Shown here: positions 1 to 7,038 of the stretch, in pieces | Numbering within the stretch: the first letter of the stretch is position 1 | Layout of the letters: each line of letters starts with the position of its first letter | Assembly (NCBI GenBank): GCA_934402155.1 | Contig: CAKRTP010000011.1 | Span: 1 to 26,839 of the forward strand | DNA: 26,839 nt | Source of the DNA: an uncultured Blautia sp. | Lineage (GTDB): Bacteria; Bacillota; Clostridia; Lachnospirales; Lachnospiraceae | Direction of reading: 5' to 3' | The notes under the pieces: generated by a model | What the model was told of the DNA's origin: nothing | The model's database searches: none | Seen by the model: only the letters and a program-made list of their open reading frames with translations | Position numbers and translations under genes: made by a program

Positions 1-7
1 TCATTTA

Positions 8-20
8 TGACTATCAGTCA
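8..20. promoter_or_regulatory. TetR-type operator 1
   Basis: This is a perfect inverted repeat of the form TGACT-N3-AGTCA. It is one of three copies upstream of the TetR gene. It lies about 20 bases downstream of the predicted leftward -10 (39-44), where a bound repressor would block transcription out of the window. That this is the local TetR protein's site is inferred from position and repetition. Confidence 0.6.
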
Positions 21-38
21 TTTTTTATTCCATACAGA

Positions 39-67
39 GTTATATACCAAAACTGACTCTTAGTCAA
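39..67 (-). promoter_or_regulatory. Leftward promoter for a gene outside the window
   Basis: Read on the minus strand, TTGACT (62-67) and TATAAC (39-44) are separated by exactly 17 bp. The -35 hexamer is embedded in operator 2 (54-66). No gene of this direction starts inside the window, so the controlled gene lies to the left. It would be the best guess for the regulator's main target, for example an efflux pump or transporter. Confidence 0.5.
54..66. promoter_or_regulatory. TetR-type operator 2
   Basis: Second copy of the perfect TGACT-N3-AGTCA inverted repeat. It overlaps the -35 hexamer of the predicted leftward promoter, a classical repression position. Confidence 0.6.
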
Positions 68-117
68 TATACGATTCGCCCAAAGTGTCCAAAAACTAAT
101 CTTCTTTTTTATTAATA

Positions 118-145
118 TTGACTTCCGGTCATTTTTGACTATAAT
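118..145 (+). promoter_or_regulatory. Promoter of the TetR gene, overlapped by operator 3
   Basis: TTGACT (118-123) and a consensus TATAAT (140-145) are separated by 16 bp, giving a start near 152 and a leader of about 37 bases before the ATG at 189. The third operator copy (119-131, TGACT-N3-GGTCA, one mismatch from perfect) covers the -35 hexamer, which predicts autorepression. Confidence 0.6.
119..131. promoter_or_regulatory. TetR-type operator 3
   Basis: Third copy of the 13-bp inverted repeat with one arm mismatch (GGTCA for AGTCA). It sits on the -35 of the TetR promoter. A weaker match here than at the leftward promoter would be typical of an autoregulated repressor that binds its own promoter less tightly; this is inference. 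Confidence 0.55.
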
Positions 146-188
146 AAATCACAGAACCCAAAATCAGCAATCCAGAAAGGAGATTCGT

Positions 189-815
189 ATGGGAAAACTG
201 GAAATGAAAAAGCAAAAAAAGAAAGATGCCCTATTCAATACAGCCTTTGAGCTTTTTACCACAAAAGGGACCAACCAGACGACAATCTCTGACATTGTAA
301 ATAAAGCAGGCGTTGCCAAGGGTACTTTTTATCTCTATTTCAAAGATAAATATGATATTCGCAACAAACTTGTCTCTCATAAGACTTCAGAACTTTTTTA
401 TCAGGCCTACCGTACGATCATCGAACAGGAAATCACAGGTTTCAGAAGACAGCTTCACTTTATGATTGATTTTATTCTGGATGCACTCCAGAAGGACTCT
501 TCTCTGCTGGTCTTTATTTCCCGTAATCTTTCCTGGGGTGTTTTTCAGACCGCACTGGAAGATCAGATTCCGAATGAAGAACGTATCTTTTACGAAGCCT
601 ATCTGGAACTGCTCGAAAAAGATGAATGCACCTATGACCATCCTGACATGCTACTGTTTTCGGTCATCGAACTTGCAAGTTCCACCTGCTACAGCTGCAT
701 CCTTTACCAACAGCCCGTTTCACTTGACGAATACCTTCCATATCTTCATCGCTCGATTGACGGAATTCTTGACAGTTATACACATAACAAAGGAGCTTCC
801 GCACCAAATAATTAG
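189..815 (+). CDS. TetR/AcrR-family transcriptional regulator
   Basis: A 208-residue one-domain repressor of the usual TetR length. The N-terminal basic stretch is followed by a canonical TetR helix-turn-helix (about residues 30-60), with TISDIVNKAGVAKGTFYLYF showing the family's A-G-V-x-K-G-T-x-Y-x-Y-F signature. The remaining 150 residues are helical and should form the ligand pocket and dimer interface; they give no ligand clue. I chose the ATG at 189 because AAAGGAG sits six bases upstream; an in-frame TTG at 135 lies upstream of the predicted transcription start. Three matching operators lie directly upstream, so autoregulation plus control of a divergent gene outside the window is likely. 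It converges on the riboswitch operon and shares no promoter with it, so it is probably not that operon's regulator. Confidence 0.9.
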   Translation: MGKLEMKKQKKKDALFNTAFELFTTKGTNQTTISDIVNKAGVAKGTFYLYFKDKYDIRNKLVSHKTSELFYQAYRTIIEQEITGFRRQLHFMIDFILDALQKDSSLLVFISRNLSWGVFQTALEDQIPNEERIFYEAYLELLEKDECTYDHPDMLLFSVIELASSTCYSCILYQQPVSLDEYLPYLHRSIDGILDSYTHNKGASAPNN

Positions 816-824
816 TGCGGAAGC
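795..824. terminator. Hairpin between convergent genes
   Basis: A perfect 10-bp stem (GCTTCCGCAC at 795-804 with its complement at 815-824) encloses a 10-base loop and overlaps the last codons of the TetR gene. On the plus strand the T-rich tract follows only about 14 bases later; on the minus strand TTTGTT follows. It probably serves both converging genes but is not a textbook terminator in either direction. Confidence 0.5.
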
Positions 825-832
825 CCCTTATC

Positions 833-1936
833 TCAATTTGTTTTTAATTTTTTCATCCGTTCGGCTTCTTCTTTAAGAAGCTGATTTTTTTTGTTGGCAG
901 TTCCAAATGTATCAAGACAGCAGATTACTTCTCTGCATTTTTTCATACGATCATATGCTTTCTGATAAGTCTCTTCCGAAATTTCTTCAAACGGCTTTTC
1001 CACGATCACCTCTGCTGCCAGATCCCCTGCCACCTGATAATCCACATCATTTTCATGAAGAACTCCTGCTGCAAACGGGATGCCGGCTCTCTGCAGTCTT
1101 CTGTAGGTTGGAATTCCGCTTCCGTTTCCACCGATCACAAAAACTTCCGGCTCACCTTTTGGTGCCCCCATCTCCAGACAGCCAAATGCCGCATTGTAAC
1201 TTCCTGTCGTGATCCCATAAAGGTGATGAATATATTCGGAAGTAAAAATTTCTTCCGGCGGCCCATATTTTTCAATCCTGTCACCATGTACACAGATCAC
1301 TTTATCCGAAATCTTCTGTGCAAGATCCAGCTCATGAAGAGACATCAAAACTGCCGTCTGATTTTCCAGTACCATCTGTTTGAGAATAGAAAGCAGTTCC
1401 AGTTTATGTCGGATATCAAGGAAAGATGTCGGCTCATCCAGAACGATCACTTCCGGCTCCTGGCAGATTGCCCTTGCCAGCAGGATCCTCTGTCTCTGAC
1501 CATCACTGATCGCCGTGAAATCCCTGTCTTTAAATTCCATCGCATGAACCATTTTCATTGCTCTGTGAACCTTTTTCCAGTCCTCCTCTGACAAAATCCC
1601 CAGGGTTCCTGTATACGGATAACGACCTGTTGCCACAATATCCTCGCAGGTCATAAGCTCCGGCTGTATTCTTTCTGTCATCACAACGGCAAGCTTCTTT
1701 GCCACTTCTTTACCGGACATCTTACTCATTATTTCCTGATTCATGTAGACTGTTCCGGCCACAAGCTTCAGCTGTCTTGTCATACTTTTGAGGATGGTGG
1801 ATTTTCCTGCTCCATTCGGTCCGATCAATGTGAGGATCTCTCCTCGTTTCATCTTAATCTCTACATCTTTGATCAGAGGTTTGCCATCATAGCCGACCAC
1901 CATCTGATCTGTATGGATAAAATATTCTCCCATCAT
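833..1936 (-). CDS. ABC transporter ATPase (FecE/BtuD-like) with extra C-terminal domain
   Basis: Cytoplasmic ATPase of an iron-complex/cobalamin type importer, 367 residues. The Walker A motif GPNGAGKST is near residue 38. The signature reads ISDGQRQR rather than LSGGQ, and Walker B is VIVLDEPTSFLD, followed by the H-loop in MSLHELDLA. Family members are usually about 255-270 residues. Here about 110 extra residues follow (from about 255), starting with a hydrophobic strand and FVIGGNGSGIP, which looks like a Rossmann-type glycine-rich turn; its role is unknown. The start overlaps the permease stop as ATGA, so the two are translationally coupled. A second ATG follows directly, and either could be used. 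It is the last gene of the riboswitch-led operon. Substrate cannot be read from the ATPase itself. Confidence 0.9.
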   Translation of the reverse strand: MMGEYFIHTDQMVVGYDGKPLIKDVEIKMKRGEILTLIGPNGAGKSTILKSMTRQLKLVAGTVYMNQEIMSKMSGKEVAKKLAVVMTERIQPELMTCEDIVATGRYPYTGTLGILSEEDWKKVHRAMKMVHAMEFKDRDFTAISDGQRQRILLARAICQEPEVIVLDEPTSFLDIRHKLELLSILKQMVLENQTAVLMSLHELDLAQKISDKVICVHGDRIEKYGPPEEIFTSEYIHHLYGITTGSYNAAFGCLEMGAPKGEPEVFVIGGNGSGIPTYRRLQRAGIPFAAGVLHENDVDYQVAGDLAAEVIVEKPFEEISEETYQKAYDRMKKCREVICCLDTFGTANKKNQLLKEEAERMKKLKTN

Positions 1937-2949
1937 GCCCTCTTCTTTCTGTGAATCATAATGTAAATGACAATCGGTGCTCCAAACACAGCTGTTACGG
2001 AACTGATACTGAGTTCCGTCGGTGCAAATACAGTTCTCGCGATCAGATCACAGAAAAGACAGAACACCGCACCGCCAAGAAAACATGCCGGGATCACCAG
2101 GATCGGCTTTGATGTTTTGAGCAGACTTTTGACCAGATGCGGTACTGCAATTCCGACAAAGGAAATCGGTCCTGCAAATGCTGTTACACAAGCTGAGAGA
2201 ATACTTGAAAGCAGGATCAGCGCAATTCTGAATGCCTTGATATTGACACCCATATTCTGGGCATAGCCCTCTCCAAGCTGATAAGCTCCTATTGGTTTTG
2301 ACATAAGAAAAGTGATAATAAGTGCTGTCATAACCACGATCGTCATTGTAGAGACATTTTCCCAGGTTGTTCCTGAAAAACTTCCAAGTGACCAGTTATG
2401 AAGATTTACAATGTTTGAATCATCTGCAAAAGTTACCACAAAATCAGTCACAGCTGAACAGATATATCCTATCATGATCCCACTGATGACCAGCATGGAC
2501 ATCTGATTTACTTTCTTTGCGATCAGAAGTACAAACCCCATAGATATCATTGAGCCCGTAAAAGCAGCAATGATCATCATACCTGAAGTTGCAACCATGG
2601 ATTTGCCAAGAAGAAAAATCATGGTCAGTGCCACAATCAGTTTTGCTCCGGAAGAAATTCCAAGAACAAAAGGACCTGCGATCGGATTGCCAAAAAAAGT
2701 CTGCAGCAAAAAGCCCGAAACAGACAAAGCCCCTCCGAGGATGACTGCTGCCAGAATTCTCGGAAGACGTATCTCCCAGATGATATTATAGGATGTCTCC
2801 GTCCCATCTTTCAGAAAAAGAATCCGAAACACATCCTGCAGTGAAATCGAAATGCTTCCTGAATTGATATTCCAGAAGACCAGCACTCCAAGAAGTATGA
2901 TCAGTATTATAAATGACAGCCAGTATCTGAAATGTAGTTTCTTACGCAT
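1933..2949 (-). CDS. ABC transporter permease, FecCD/BtuC family
   Basis: Integral membrane subunit of an importer for iron-siderophore, heme or corrinoid compounds; 338 residues, the normal length for the family. It has about ten hydrophobic helices, beginning with residues 10-27. The family's conserved stretch IRLPRILAAVILGGALSVSG is followed by LQTFFGNPIAGPFVLGISSGA, and the late motif GPISFVGIAVPHLVK marks the ATPase-coupling region. Start ATG at 2949 is preceded by AAGGGG. The gene begins 10 bases after the binding-protein stop and overlaps the ATPase start by 4 bp. Only one permease gene is present, so a homodimer is expected, as in BtuC2D2. Confidence 0.92.
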   Translation of the reverse strand: MRKKLHFRYWLSFIILIILLGVLVFWNINSGSISISLQDVFRILFLKDGTETSYNIIWEIRLPRILAAVILGGALSVSGFLLQTFFGNPIAGPFVLGISSGAKLIVALTMIFLLGKSMVATSGMMIIAAFTGSMISMGFVLLIAKKVNQMSMLVISGIMIGYICSAVTDFVVTFADDSNIVNLHNWSLGSFSGTTWENVSTMTIVVMTALIITFLMSKPIGAYQLGEGYAQNMGVNIKAFRIALILLSSILSACVTAFAGPISFVGIAVPHLVKSLLKTSKPILVIPACFLGGAVFCLFCDLIARTVFAPTELSISSVTAVFGAPIVIYIMIHRKKRA

Positions 2950-2959
2950 ATTTTTCCCC

Positions 2960-4162
2960 TTATTTCAGTTTTTTCATGTAAGTAAGAGAATCCAGTTTTG
3001 GATCATCCGAAGTCAGCATCGTATGGATATCCTCGATCATAGTTGCCAGTCCCATCGTTTCCTGGAAAAGATTCTGTCCCGTACACCATACATTTCCATC
3101 CTTCACTGCCTTGAAATCAGCCAAAAGTGAACTTTTTGAAAGAAGTTCATCGATGGAACCCAGTTCTCCGTCGATCGTGCTGTTGTAGATGATATAATCT
3201 GCATCTTTTGCCTTTGCATAGAATTCTTCCATCTGCATGTTCATGGTGGAAAGTGCATTGTCGTCTTCTGCCGGATCATGGAAAATATACTCGCCCCCGG
3301 CAAGTTCGATCATTTTTGATACATAATCGTTAGATTTCCGTACATTCGCCGCACCCATGGAATTAATATAGAAGAAAGCCACTGTTTTTCCTGTATTTTC
3401 GCTGTCCTCTACAGATTTCAGCTTGTCCACCTGCTCCTGGAAAAGCTTTTGTGCCAGATCCTCTTTGCCGAGAAGAACTCCGTAAAGTTTGATCCATTCC
3501 GTTCTTCCGAGTGGATGACTCTCATAGCTGGAATGTTCTACCAGAACCGGAATTCCAAACTGTTCCAGTTTCTCCTGAACTTCCGGCTGATGATAGATCA
3601 TTGTTGATTCGATTGCAAGATCACAGTTCTTTGACAGGATCAGTTCATAATCCGGTGCACTGTACTTTCCTGCAAATGCGATATTACCGTCTTCCATCGC
3701 CTTTTTGGCCTTGTCAATATACCAGCCATCTGCATTTGTGCCGGAAAGGCTGATACTGTCCAATCCGTCCAGGGCACAGAAAAGGTCCATCGCCGACGTT
3801 GCAACCAGATAAATATTCTGCACAGGTTTCTGTATTACAGAAATGTCTGCATCAAGCCCCTCAGGTGCTTCTTTGCCTTCCGGAACAAGAAGGAACTGTC
3901 CTCCATCTGTAATTGTGATCAGTACATAATCTCCCTCATAATAATCTACTGCAAACTGATCTGCATACTGCAGTTCCAGACTGTGATCATATTTCAGACC
4001 GGCAAGATTCTGCTGAATTTCCCTGTCCTCAGCATTTATTGTTTCTTCCTGTGAACTTTCCGTCTGAACTTCTCCGCCAGCTGCTCCGACAACTGCCGGT
4101 GCATTCACAAGAAAAACGGCAGCTGTCAGAATACCCAGTATTTTATATAATTTCTTTTTCAT
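2960..4162 (-). CDS. ABC transporter substrate-binding protein (FecB/BtuF-like), secreted
   Basis: A 400-residue class III (helical backbone) solute-binding protein, likely delivering the substrate to the adjacent FecCD permease. Residues 1-28 form a signal peptide ending near VVGAAGG, followed by an acidic low-complexity stretch. The body carries the family's features, including a region around DLAIESTMIYHQPEVQEKL, the interlobe helix, and a C-terminal lobe with DYIIYNSTIDGELGS. Gram-positive binding proteins are normally lipoproteins, but no lipobox cysteine is present in the signal peptide and no LPxTG anchor is seen. The gene starts only 2 bases after the upstream stop with no strong ribosome site, so translation is probably coupled. 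The riboswitch context suggests a corrinoid, cobalt complex or other tetrapyrrole; this is inferred. Confidence 0.85.
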   Translation of the reverse strand: MKKKLYKILGILTAAVFLVNAPAVVGAAGGEVQTESSQEETINAEDREIQQNLAGLKYDHSLELQYADQFAVDYYEGDYVLITITDGGQFLLVPEGKEAPEGLDADISVIQKPVQNIYLVATSAMDLFCALDGLDSISLSGTNADGWYIDKAKKAMEDGNIAFAGKYSAPDYELILSKNCDLAIESTMIYHQPEVQEKLEQFGIPVLVEHSSYESHPLGRTEWIKLYGVLLGKEDLAQKLFQEQVDKLKSVEDSENTGKTVAFFYINSMGAANVRKSNDYVSKMIELAGGEYIFHDPAEDDNALSTMNMQMEEFYAKAKDADYIIYNSTIDGELGSIDELLSKSSLLADFKAVKDGNVWCTGQNLFQETMGLATMIEDIHTMLTSDDPKLDSLTYMKKLK

Positions 4163-4164
4163 CT

Positions 4165-5079
4165 TTATTTTTCTGCCTTTGCAATGCTTGCAGAATCAAA
4201 CTGCAAGGTGTATTCAATCTCATGAGGAGTACTCATTGCCACGGTATCTGCTGTGACAGGCATTTTGTAGTCAAATGCATCCACCGGAATCTCAAATGTA
4301 GAGTTTCCATCCTTGTTGACCGGCTCATATTTCTCATCATTTACAATCATATAATCGTAATTTGGACTGCTCCATACGATTGTTGCTGTGATCTTGCCAT
4401 CTTTGATCTCAAGGGCTGCCGGAGAATCTACGCTTGCCTTGCCGCTTCCGCCTTCCATGGCAACATCAGCTGTATACTCTCCGTCTTCAAGCTTCAGATC
4501 CTCGACTGTTTTTTTGTCCTCAGATGCTCCGGCTGCTTCTCCATCGGCTTCTTTCTGCGGATTGGTCACTTTTACTTTATGGTCATACCATTTATTTTTC
4601 TTTCCGATCAGAGCAACATTAAATTCCTCATCGATTGCCGGAACCGGAATATCAAATCCATAAACTTCTTCACTCATGCCATCACTGTAGGTAACGGTAT
4701 CAGTCGTAGGCTCAAGAAGTTCTGCACCATCTTTTTTTGCATCTTCTGCTGTTCCCACAAACAGATTAACAATGCTCTTTGAAACAAGGCTTACATGAAT
4801 GGTCATCTTGCCATCTTTCACAGTAAGTGTTCCCTTGCCGTCATTTGCCTCATTTACATGGAACATATTGCTGTCTGTATCAAATTCTGCACTGTAGATT
4901 CCATCTTCCAGAGCAGTGCTTTCTGTATCAGAATCCTTCTTGGTTTCTTCTGTGCCGGCCTCCTCTTTTGTGTCGGCTGTCTCGGTCTTTTCTTTGTCGG
5001 CTGCCATAACCGGACTAACTGTAGTAAGTACCATGGCACTGCTTAATACACATGCCATTAAAGCTAATGAACGTTTCAT
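4165..5079 (-). CDS. Secreted protein with two tandem beta-rich domains, possibly NEAT-like
   Basis: A 304-residue exported protein. A signal peptide ends near SPVMA (residues 22-26), followed by a Glu/Thr/Lys-rich linker to about residue 56. Two related domains follow. Domain 1 (57-175) opens LEDGIYSAEFD and closes KKNKWYDHKVKV; domain 2 (about 196-300) opens LEDGEYTADV and closes HEIEYTLQF. The opening DGxY, central VKDGKMT/IKDGKIT and late Tyr-rich strand resemble NEAT heme-binding domains, but the canonical S-x3-x-Y...Y-x3-Y heme motif is not clear, so this is tentative. The ATG at 5079 is used because AGGAGG lies 8 bases upstream; an upstream in-frame TTG is only 2 bases from it. No membrane or wall anchor is visible. 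It sits between the chelatase and the binding protein, so a ligand-capture or relay role is plausible. Confidence 0.7.
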   Translation of the reverse strand: MKRSLALMACVLSSAMVLTTVSPVMAADKEKTETADTKEEAGTEETKKDSDTESTALEDGIYSAEFDTDSNMFHVNEANDGKGTLTVKDGKMTIHVSLVSKSIVNLFVGTAEDAKKDGAELLEPTTDTVTYSDGMSEEVYGFDIPVPAIDEEFNVALIGKKNKWYDHKVKVTNPQKEADGEAAGASEDKKTVEDLKLEDGEYTADVAMEGGSGKASVDSPAALEIKDGKITATIVWSSPNYDYMIVNDEKYEPVNKDGNSTFEIPVDAFDYKMPVTADTVAMSTPHEIEYTLQFDSASIAKAEK

Positions 5080-5133
5080 TGTCAATTCCTCCTGTTTTCT
5101 TTCACTTCGTTTTGATAAAATCTTATTTATCCC

Positions 5134-5170
5134 AAAAACTGCCCGGAAAAGTTATAAACTTTCCGGGCAG
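5134..5170 (-). terminator. Intra-operon terminator after the chelatase gene
   Basis: On the minus strand a GC-rich stem (CTGCCCGGAAA, 5139-5149 with 5160-5170, extended by three pairs after one bulge) is followed by TTTTT and then GGG. It lies between the chelatase stop and the next gene of the same direction. It could attenuate expression so that the chelatase mRNA exceeds the transporter mRNA. Confidence 0.65.
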
Positions 5171-5206
5171 CTATTTACCTGTACACAGTCTGCATGCAAA
5201 TCATTC

Positions 5207-5224
5207 GTTACTGTGAACAGTTAC
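5207..5224. repeat. Dispersed palindromic repeat, copy a
   Basis: An 18-bp near-palindrome GTTACTGTGAACAGTTAC (one mismatched arm pair) immediately downstream of the chelatase stop. It belongs to the GTWACTGTTCA family seen at six other intergenic places in the window. This copy has no clear match to the ATGSATTTTGACC box found at three of them. Confidence 0.55.
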
Positions 5225-5237
5225 AGTCATTTTGTTA

Positions 5238-6584
5238 TTATTCTGCTGCTTCCTCTGTTGCTGCATCATCTGTTGTCTCTGCGGAAGCATCATCAGCAGC
5301 TGCTGCATCATCTGTAGCTTCTGCATCGTCTGTTGCATCACCATCCATAGCTGCCTTTGTATGAGCTACATAGAGATCCTCTACTGCCGGGATTCTTCCC
5401 AGTCCTTCGATCTGGCAGTCAATGCTGTCAAATGCTCCGGATGCCTCAAACTGGCTCTTCCAGGAATCCTCATCATCACCAGCCATATCGTTGTTTGCAT
5501 GATCACCTGCAACAACCATCAGCGGACGAAGAACAACTTTCTTATAACCAGCCTCTTTAACCTTATCGATAACTGCCTCACATGCTGTATCTTCCGGCTT
5601 ACCCTCAACGGTTCCGATAAATACGTTCTTGTATCCAAGGTCTTCCATCTGAGTCTGCATCTGATCATAAGTTACATTTGCAGTATGAGAAGTACCATGT
5701 CCCATGAATACAAATGCTGTTCCGTCTTCTGCTGCTGCATCTATGCTGTCAAATCCTGCTTCTTTTACTGCTGCATCAACAAGTGCCTCTGCAACTGCTT
5801 TCTTGTCATCGTTGATCACTGTAGCATCTTCTCCGACTTCACCAAGCATTGGCTCTGCGATTGCAACGGATTCAAATTTATCTTTATACTGATCGATTGC
5901 TTCTACCATCTCATCATATTCTGCTCCATGCATAAGATGTGTCGGCTGTACAACCAGGTTCTTAACTCCGTTGTCAACTGCACGCTGGAGTGCCTGATCC
6001 ATATTGTCAATTGCTTCGTCATCTCTTGCCTGTACGTGGTTGATGATGATCTGTGCTGTGAAAGCTCTTCTTACAGCCCAGTCCGGATAAGCTTTTGCCA
6101 GAGCATCTTCGATTCCCTTGATATCCTCTGCGCGGCTGTCATTGAAAGAAGTACCAAAGCTTACTACAAGAATTTCATTCTCACCGATCTCATCCTGATT
6201 GCGCGGATCGTCTTTAGAAGCATCCCCTGTATCACGTCCAAAATATTCCGGGCTTGCTTCTTCACCTTCTACCAGTTCTTTCTGTGCATCTGTCAGTGCA
6301 TCCCATGCTTCTTTGGCTGCCTTACAGTCTTCATCTGTTGTATCAGTTCTTTCCTGTACATAGATTTTATCGATCAGTGCTGCAACATTGTCTGCAGCTG
6401 CCTGGTCTTCATCAGATGCATCTGTAGTTTCTTCTGTATCTGCAGCTTCTTCTGTATCTGCAGCTGCCTCTGTTGCAGTGTCCTCTGCAGTATTGTCAGA
6501 TGCCATAACCCCTGCTGTTCCCATCATAGATACAGTTGTTACCGCTAACAGTGTTGCAAGTGCTTTTACAGTTTTGTTTTTCAT
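5238..6584 (-). CDS. cbiK: Exported CbiK-type (class II) chelatase
   Basis: A 448-residue protein related to the anaerobic sirohydrochlorin cobaltochelatase CbiK, which inserts Co2+ into sirohydrochlorin in early B12 synthesis. The fold starts at NEILVVSFGTSF (about 136). Residues matching the CbiK metal site are visible: Glu222 in HGAEYDEM, His296 in GHGTSH and His362 in AGDHANND. Unlike cytoplasmic CbiK (about 260 residues), it has a signal peptide (1-28, ending AGVMA), an acidic linker (30-62), a short helical segment with AWDALTDAQKELV (93-105), and an acidic Ala/Asp/Thr tail (415-448). Start ATG 6584 is preceded by AGGAGG. An exported form is known as CbiKP in Desulfovibrio. A chelatase outside the cytoplasm has no evident substrate supply, so metal or tetrapyrrole binding and scavenging is an alternative to catalysis. 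First gene after the cobalamin riboswitch. Confidence 0.85.
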   Translation of the reverse strand: MKNKTVKALATLLAVTTVSMMGTAGVMASDNTAEDTATEAAADTEEAADTEETTDASDEDQAAADNVAALIDKIYVQERTDTTDEDCKAAKEAWDALTDAQKELVEGEEASPEYFGRDTGDASKDDPRNQDEIGENEILVVSFGTSFNDSRAEDIKGIEDALAKAYPDWAVRRAFTAQIIINHVQARDDEAIDNMDQALQRAVDNGVKNLVVQPTHLMHGAEYDEMVEAIDQYKDKFESVAIAEPMLGEVGEDATVINDDKKAVAEALVDAAVKEAGFDSIDAAAEDGTAFVFMGHGTSHTANVTYDQMQTQMEDLGYKNVFIGTVEGKPEDTACEAVIDKVKEAGYKKVVLRPLMVVAGDHANNDMAGDDEDSWKSQFEASGAFDSIDCQIEGLGRIPAVEDLYVAHTKAAMDGDATDDAEATDDAAAADDASAETTDDAATEEAAE

Positions 6585-6711
6585 TGTTTCGTCCTCCTTT
6601 GACATAAACATTCCCGGCGACATTTTCTTGTCGGAATCTGTCGTCCTGATGTAGCTTTATATAAAATTATTCATCAGCTGATTCATACAGTACGAAAACA
6701 ATTCCACTCAA

Positions 6712-6735
6712 TAAAAAAAGCCCTTGCTAAAGGGT
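6712..6735 (-). terminator. Riboswitch expression-platform terminator
   Basis: On the minus strand a short stem CCCTT-TAGC-AAGGG (6721-6734) is followed by C and seven T residues. It lies between the riboswitch aptamer and the chelatase gene with no coding sequence in between, the position expected for a transcription-attenuating expression platform. Cobalamin binding would be expected to favour it. Confidence 0.7.
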
Positions 6736-6789
6736 AAGAGGTCTGTCGTATAGAGAAAGCGGTACAACCAATTACTCGTGATCTGGAAT

Positions 6790-6990
6790 CTATGTTCCCG
6801 TACCAGACAACAGGCAGGTTTCCTGACTTGCCAATCAACATATGCTTCTATCTTCCCGGTCTCCCAGTGATCATGCTTACGCATACAGAACCATACTCCC
6901 TGCTTACAGTGACGAGATCGTACAGGTTTCGCACCTGTTTCCCTTTTAACTTCTGATAAACTCATCAGCACCTGTTATCTTCTTTATTCA
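6790..6990 (-). promoter_or_regulatory. Cobalamin (AdoCbl-type) riboswitch
   Basis: On the minus strand this leader shows the conserved blocks of the cobalamin riboswitch in order. First comes a purine-rich AAAAGGGAA block followed by GGTGCGAAACC (the GGGAAnnnGGTGnAAnnCC core). Next is a CACTGTAA segment matching the conserved ACTGTAA region. At the 3' end is the B12 box AAGTCAGGAAACCTGCC (about 6813-6829). The element lies directly upstream of the chelatase gene and is followed by an intrinsic terminator, so cobalamin should switch transcription off. It supports assigning the downstream chelatase, secreted protein and ABC importer to B12-related metabolism. Exact 5' and 3' limits are approximate. 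Confidence 0.92.
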
Positions 6991-6994
6991 ATTT

Positions 6995-7021
6995 TTTATA
7001 CAGTACCATATTTTTTGACAA
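6995..7021 (-). promoter_or_regulatory. Promoter of the riboswitch operon
   Basis: On the minus strand TTGTCA (7016-7021) and TATAAA (6995-7000) flank a 15-bp spacer; the -10 is preceded by a TG. Transcription would start just upstream of the aptamer. The spacer is short, so the assignment is moderate. Confidence 0.4.
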
Positions 7022-7038
7022 AATACAATACTTTCGCC

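Noticed and set aside
5232..6548. A 438-codon plus-strand reading frame
   Set aside because: It is the antisense shadow of the chelatase gene; Cys/Ile/Ser-rich content is typical of a shadow.
6708..6971. An 87-codon minus-strand reading frame upstream of cbiK
   Set aside because: It lies inside the cobalamin riboswitch and its terminator; conserved RNA blocks explain the sequence.
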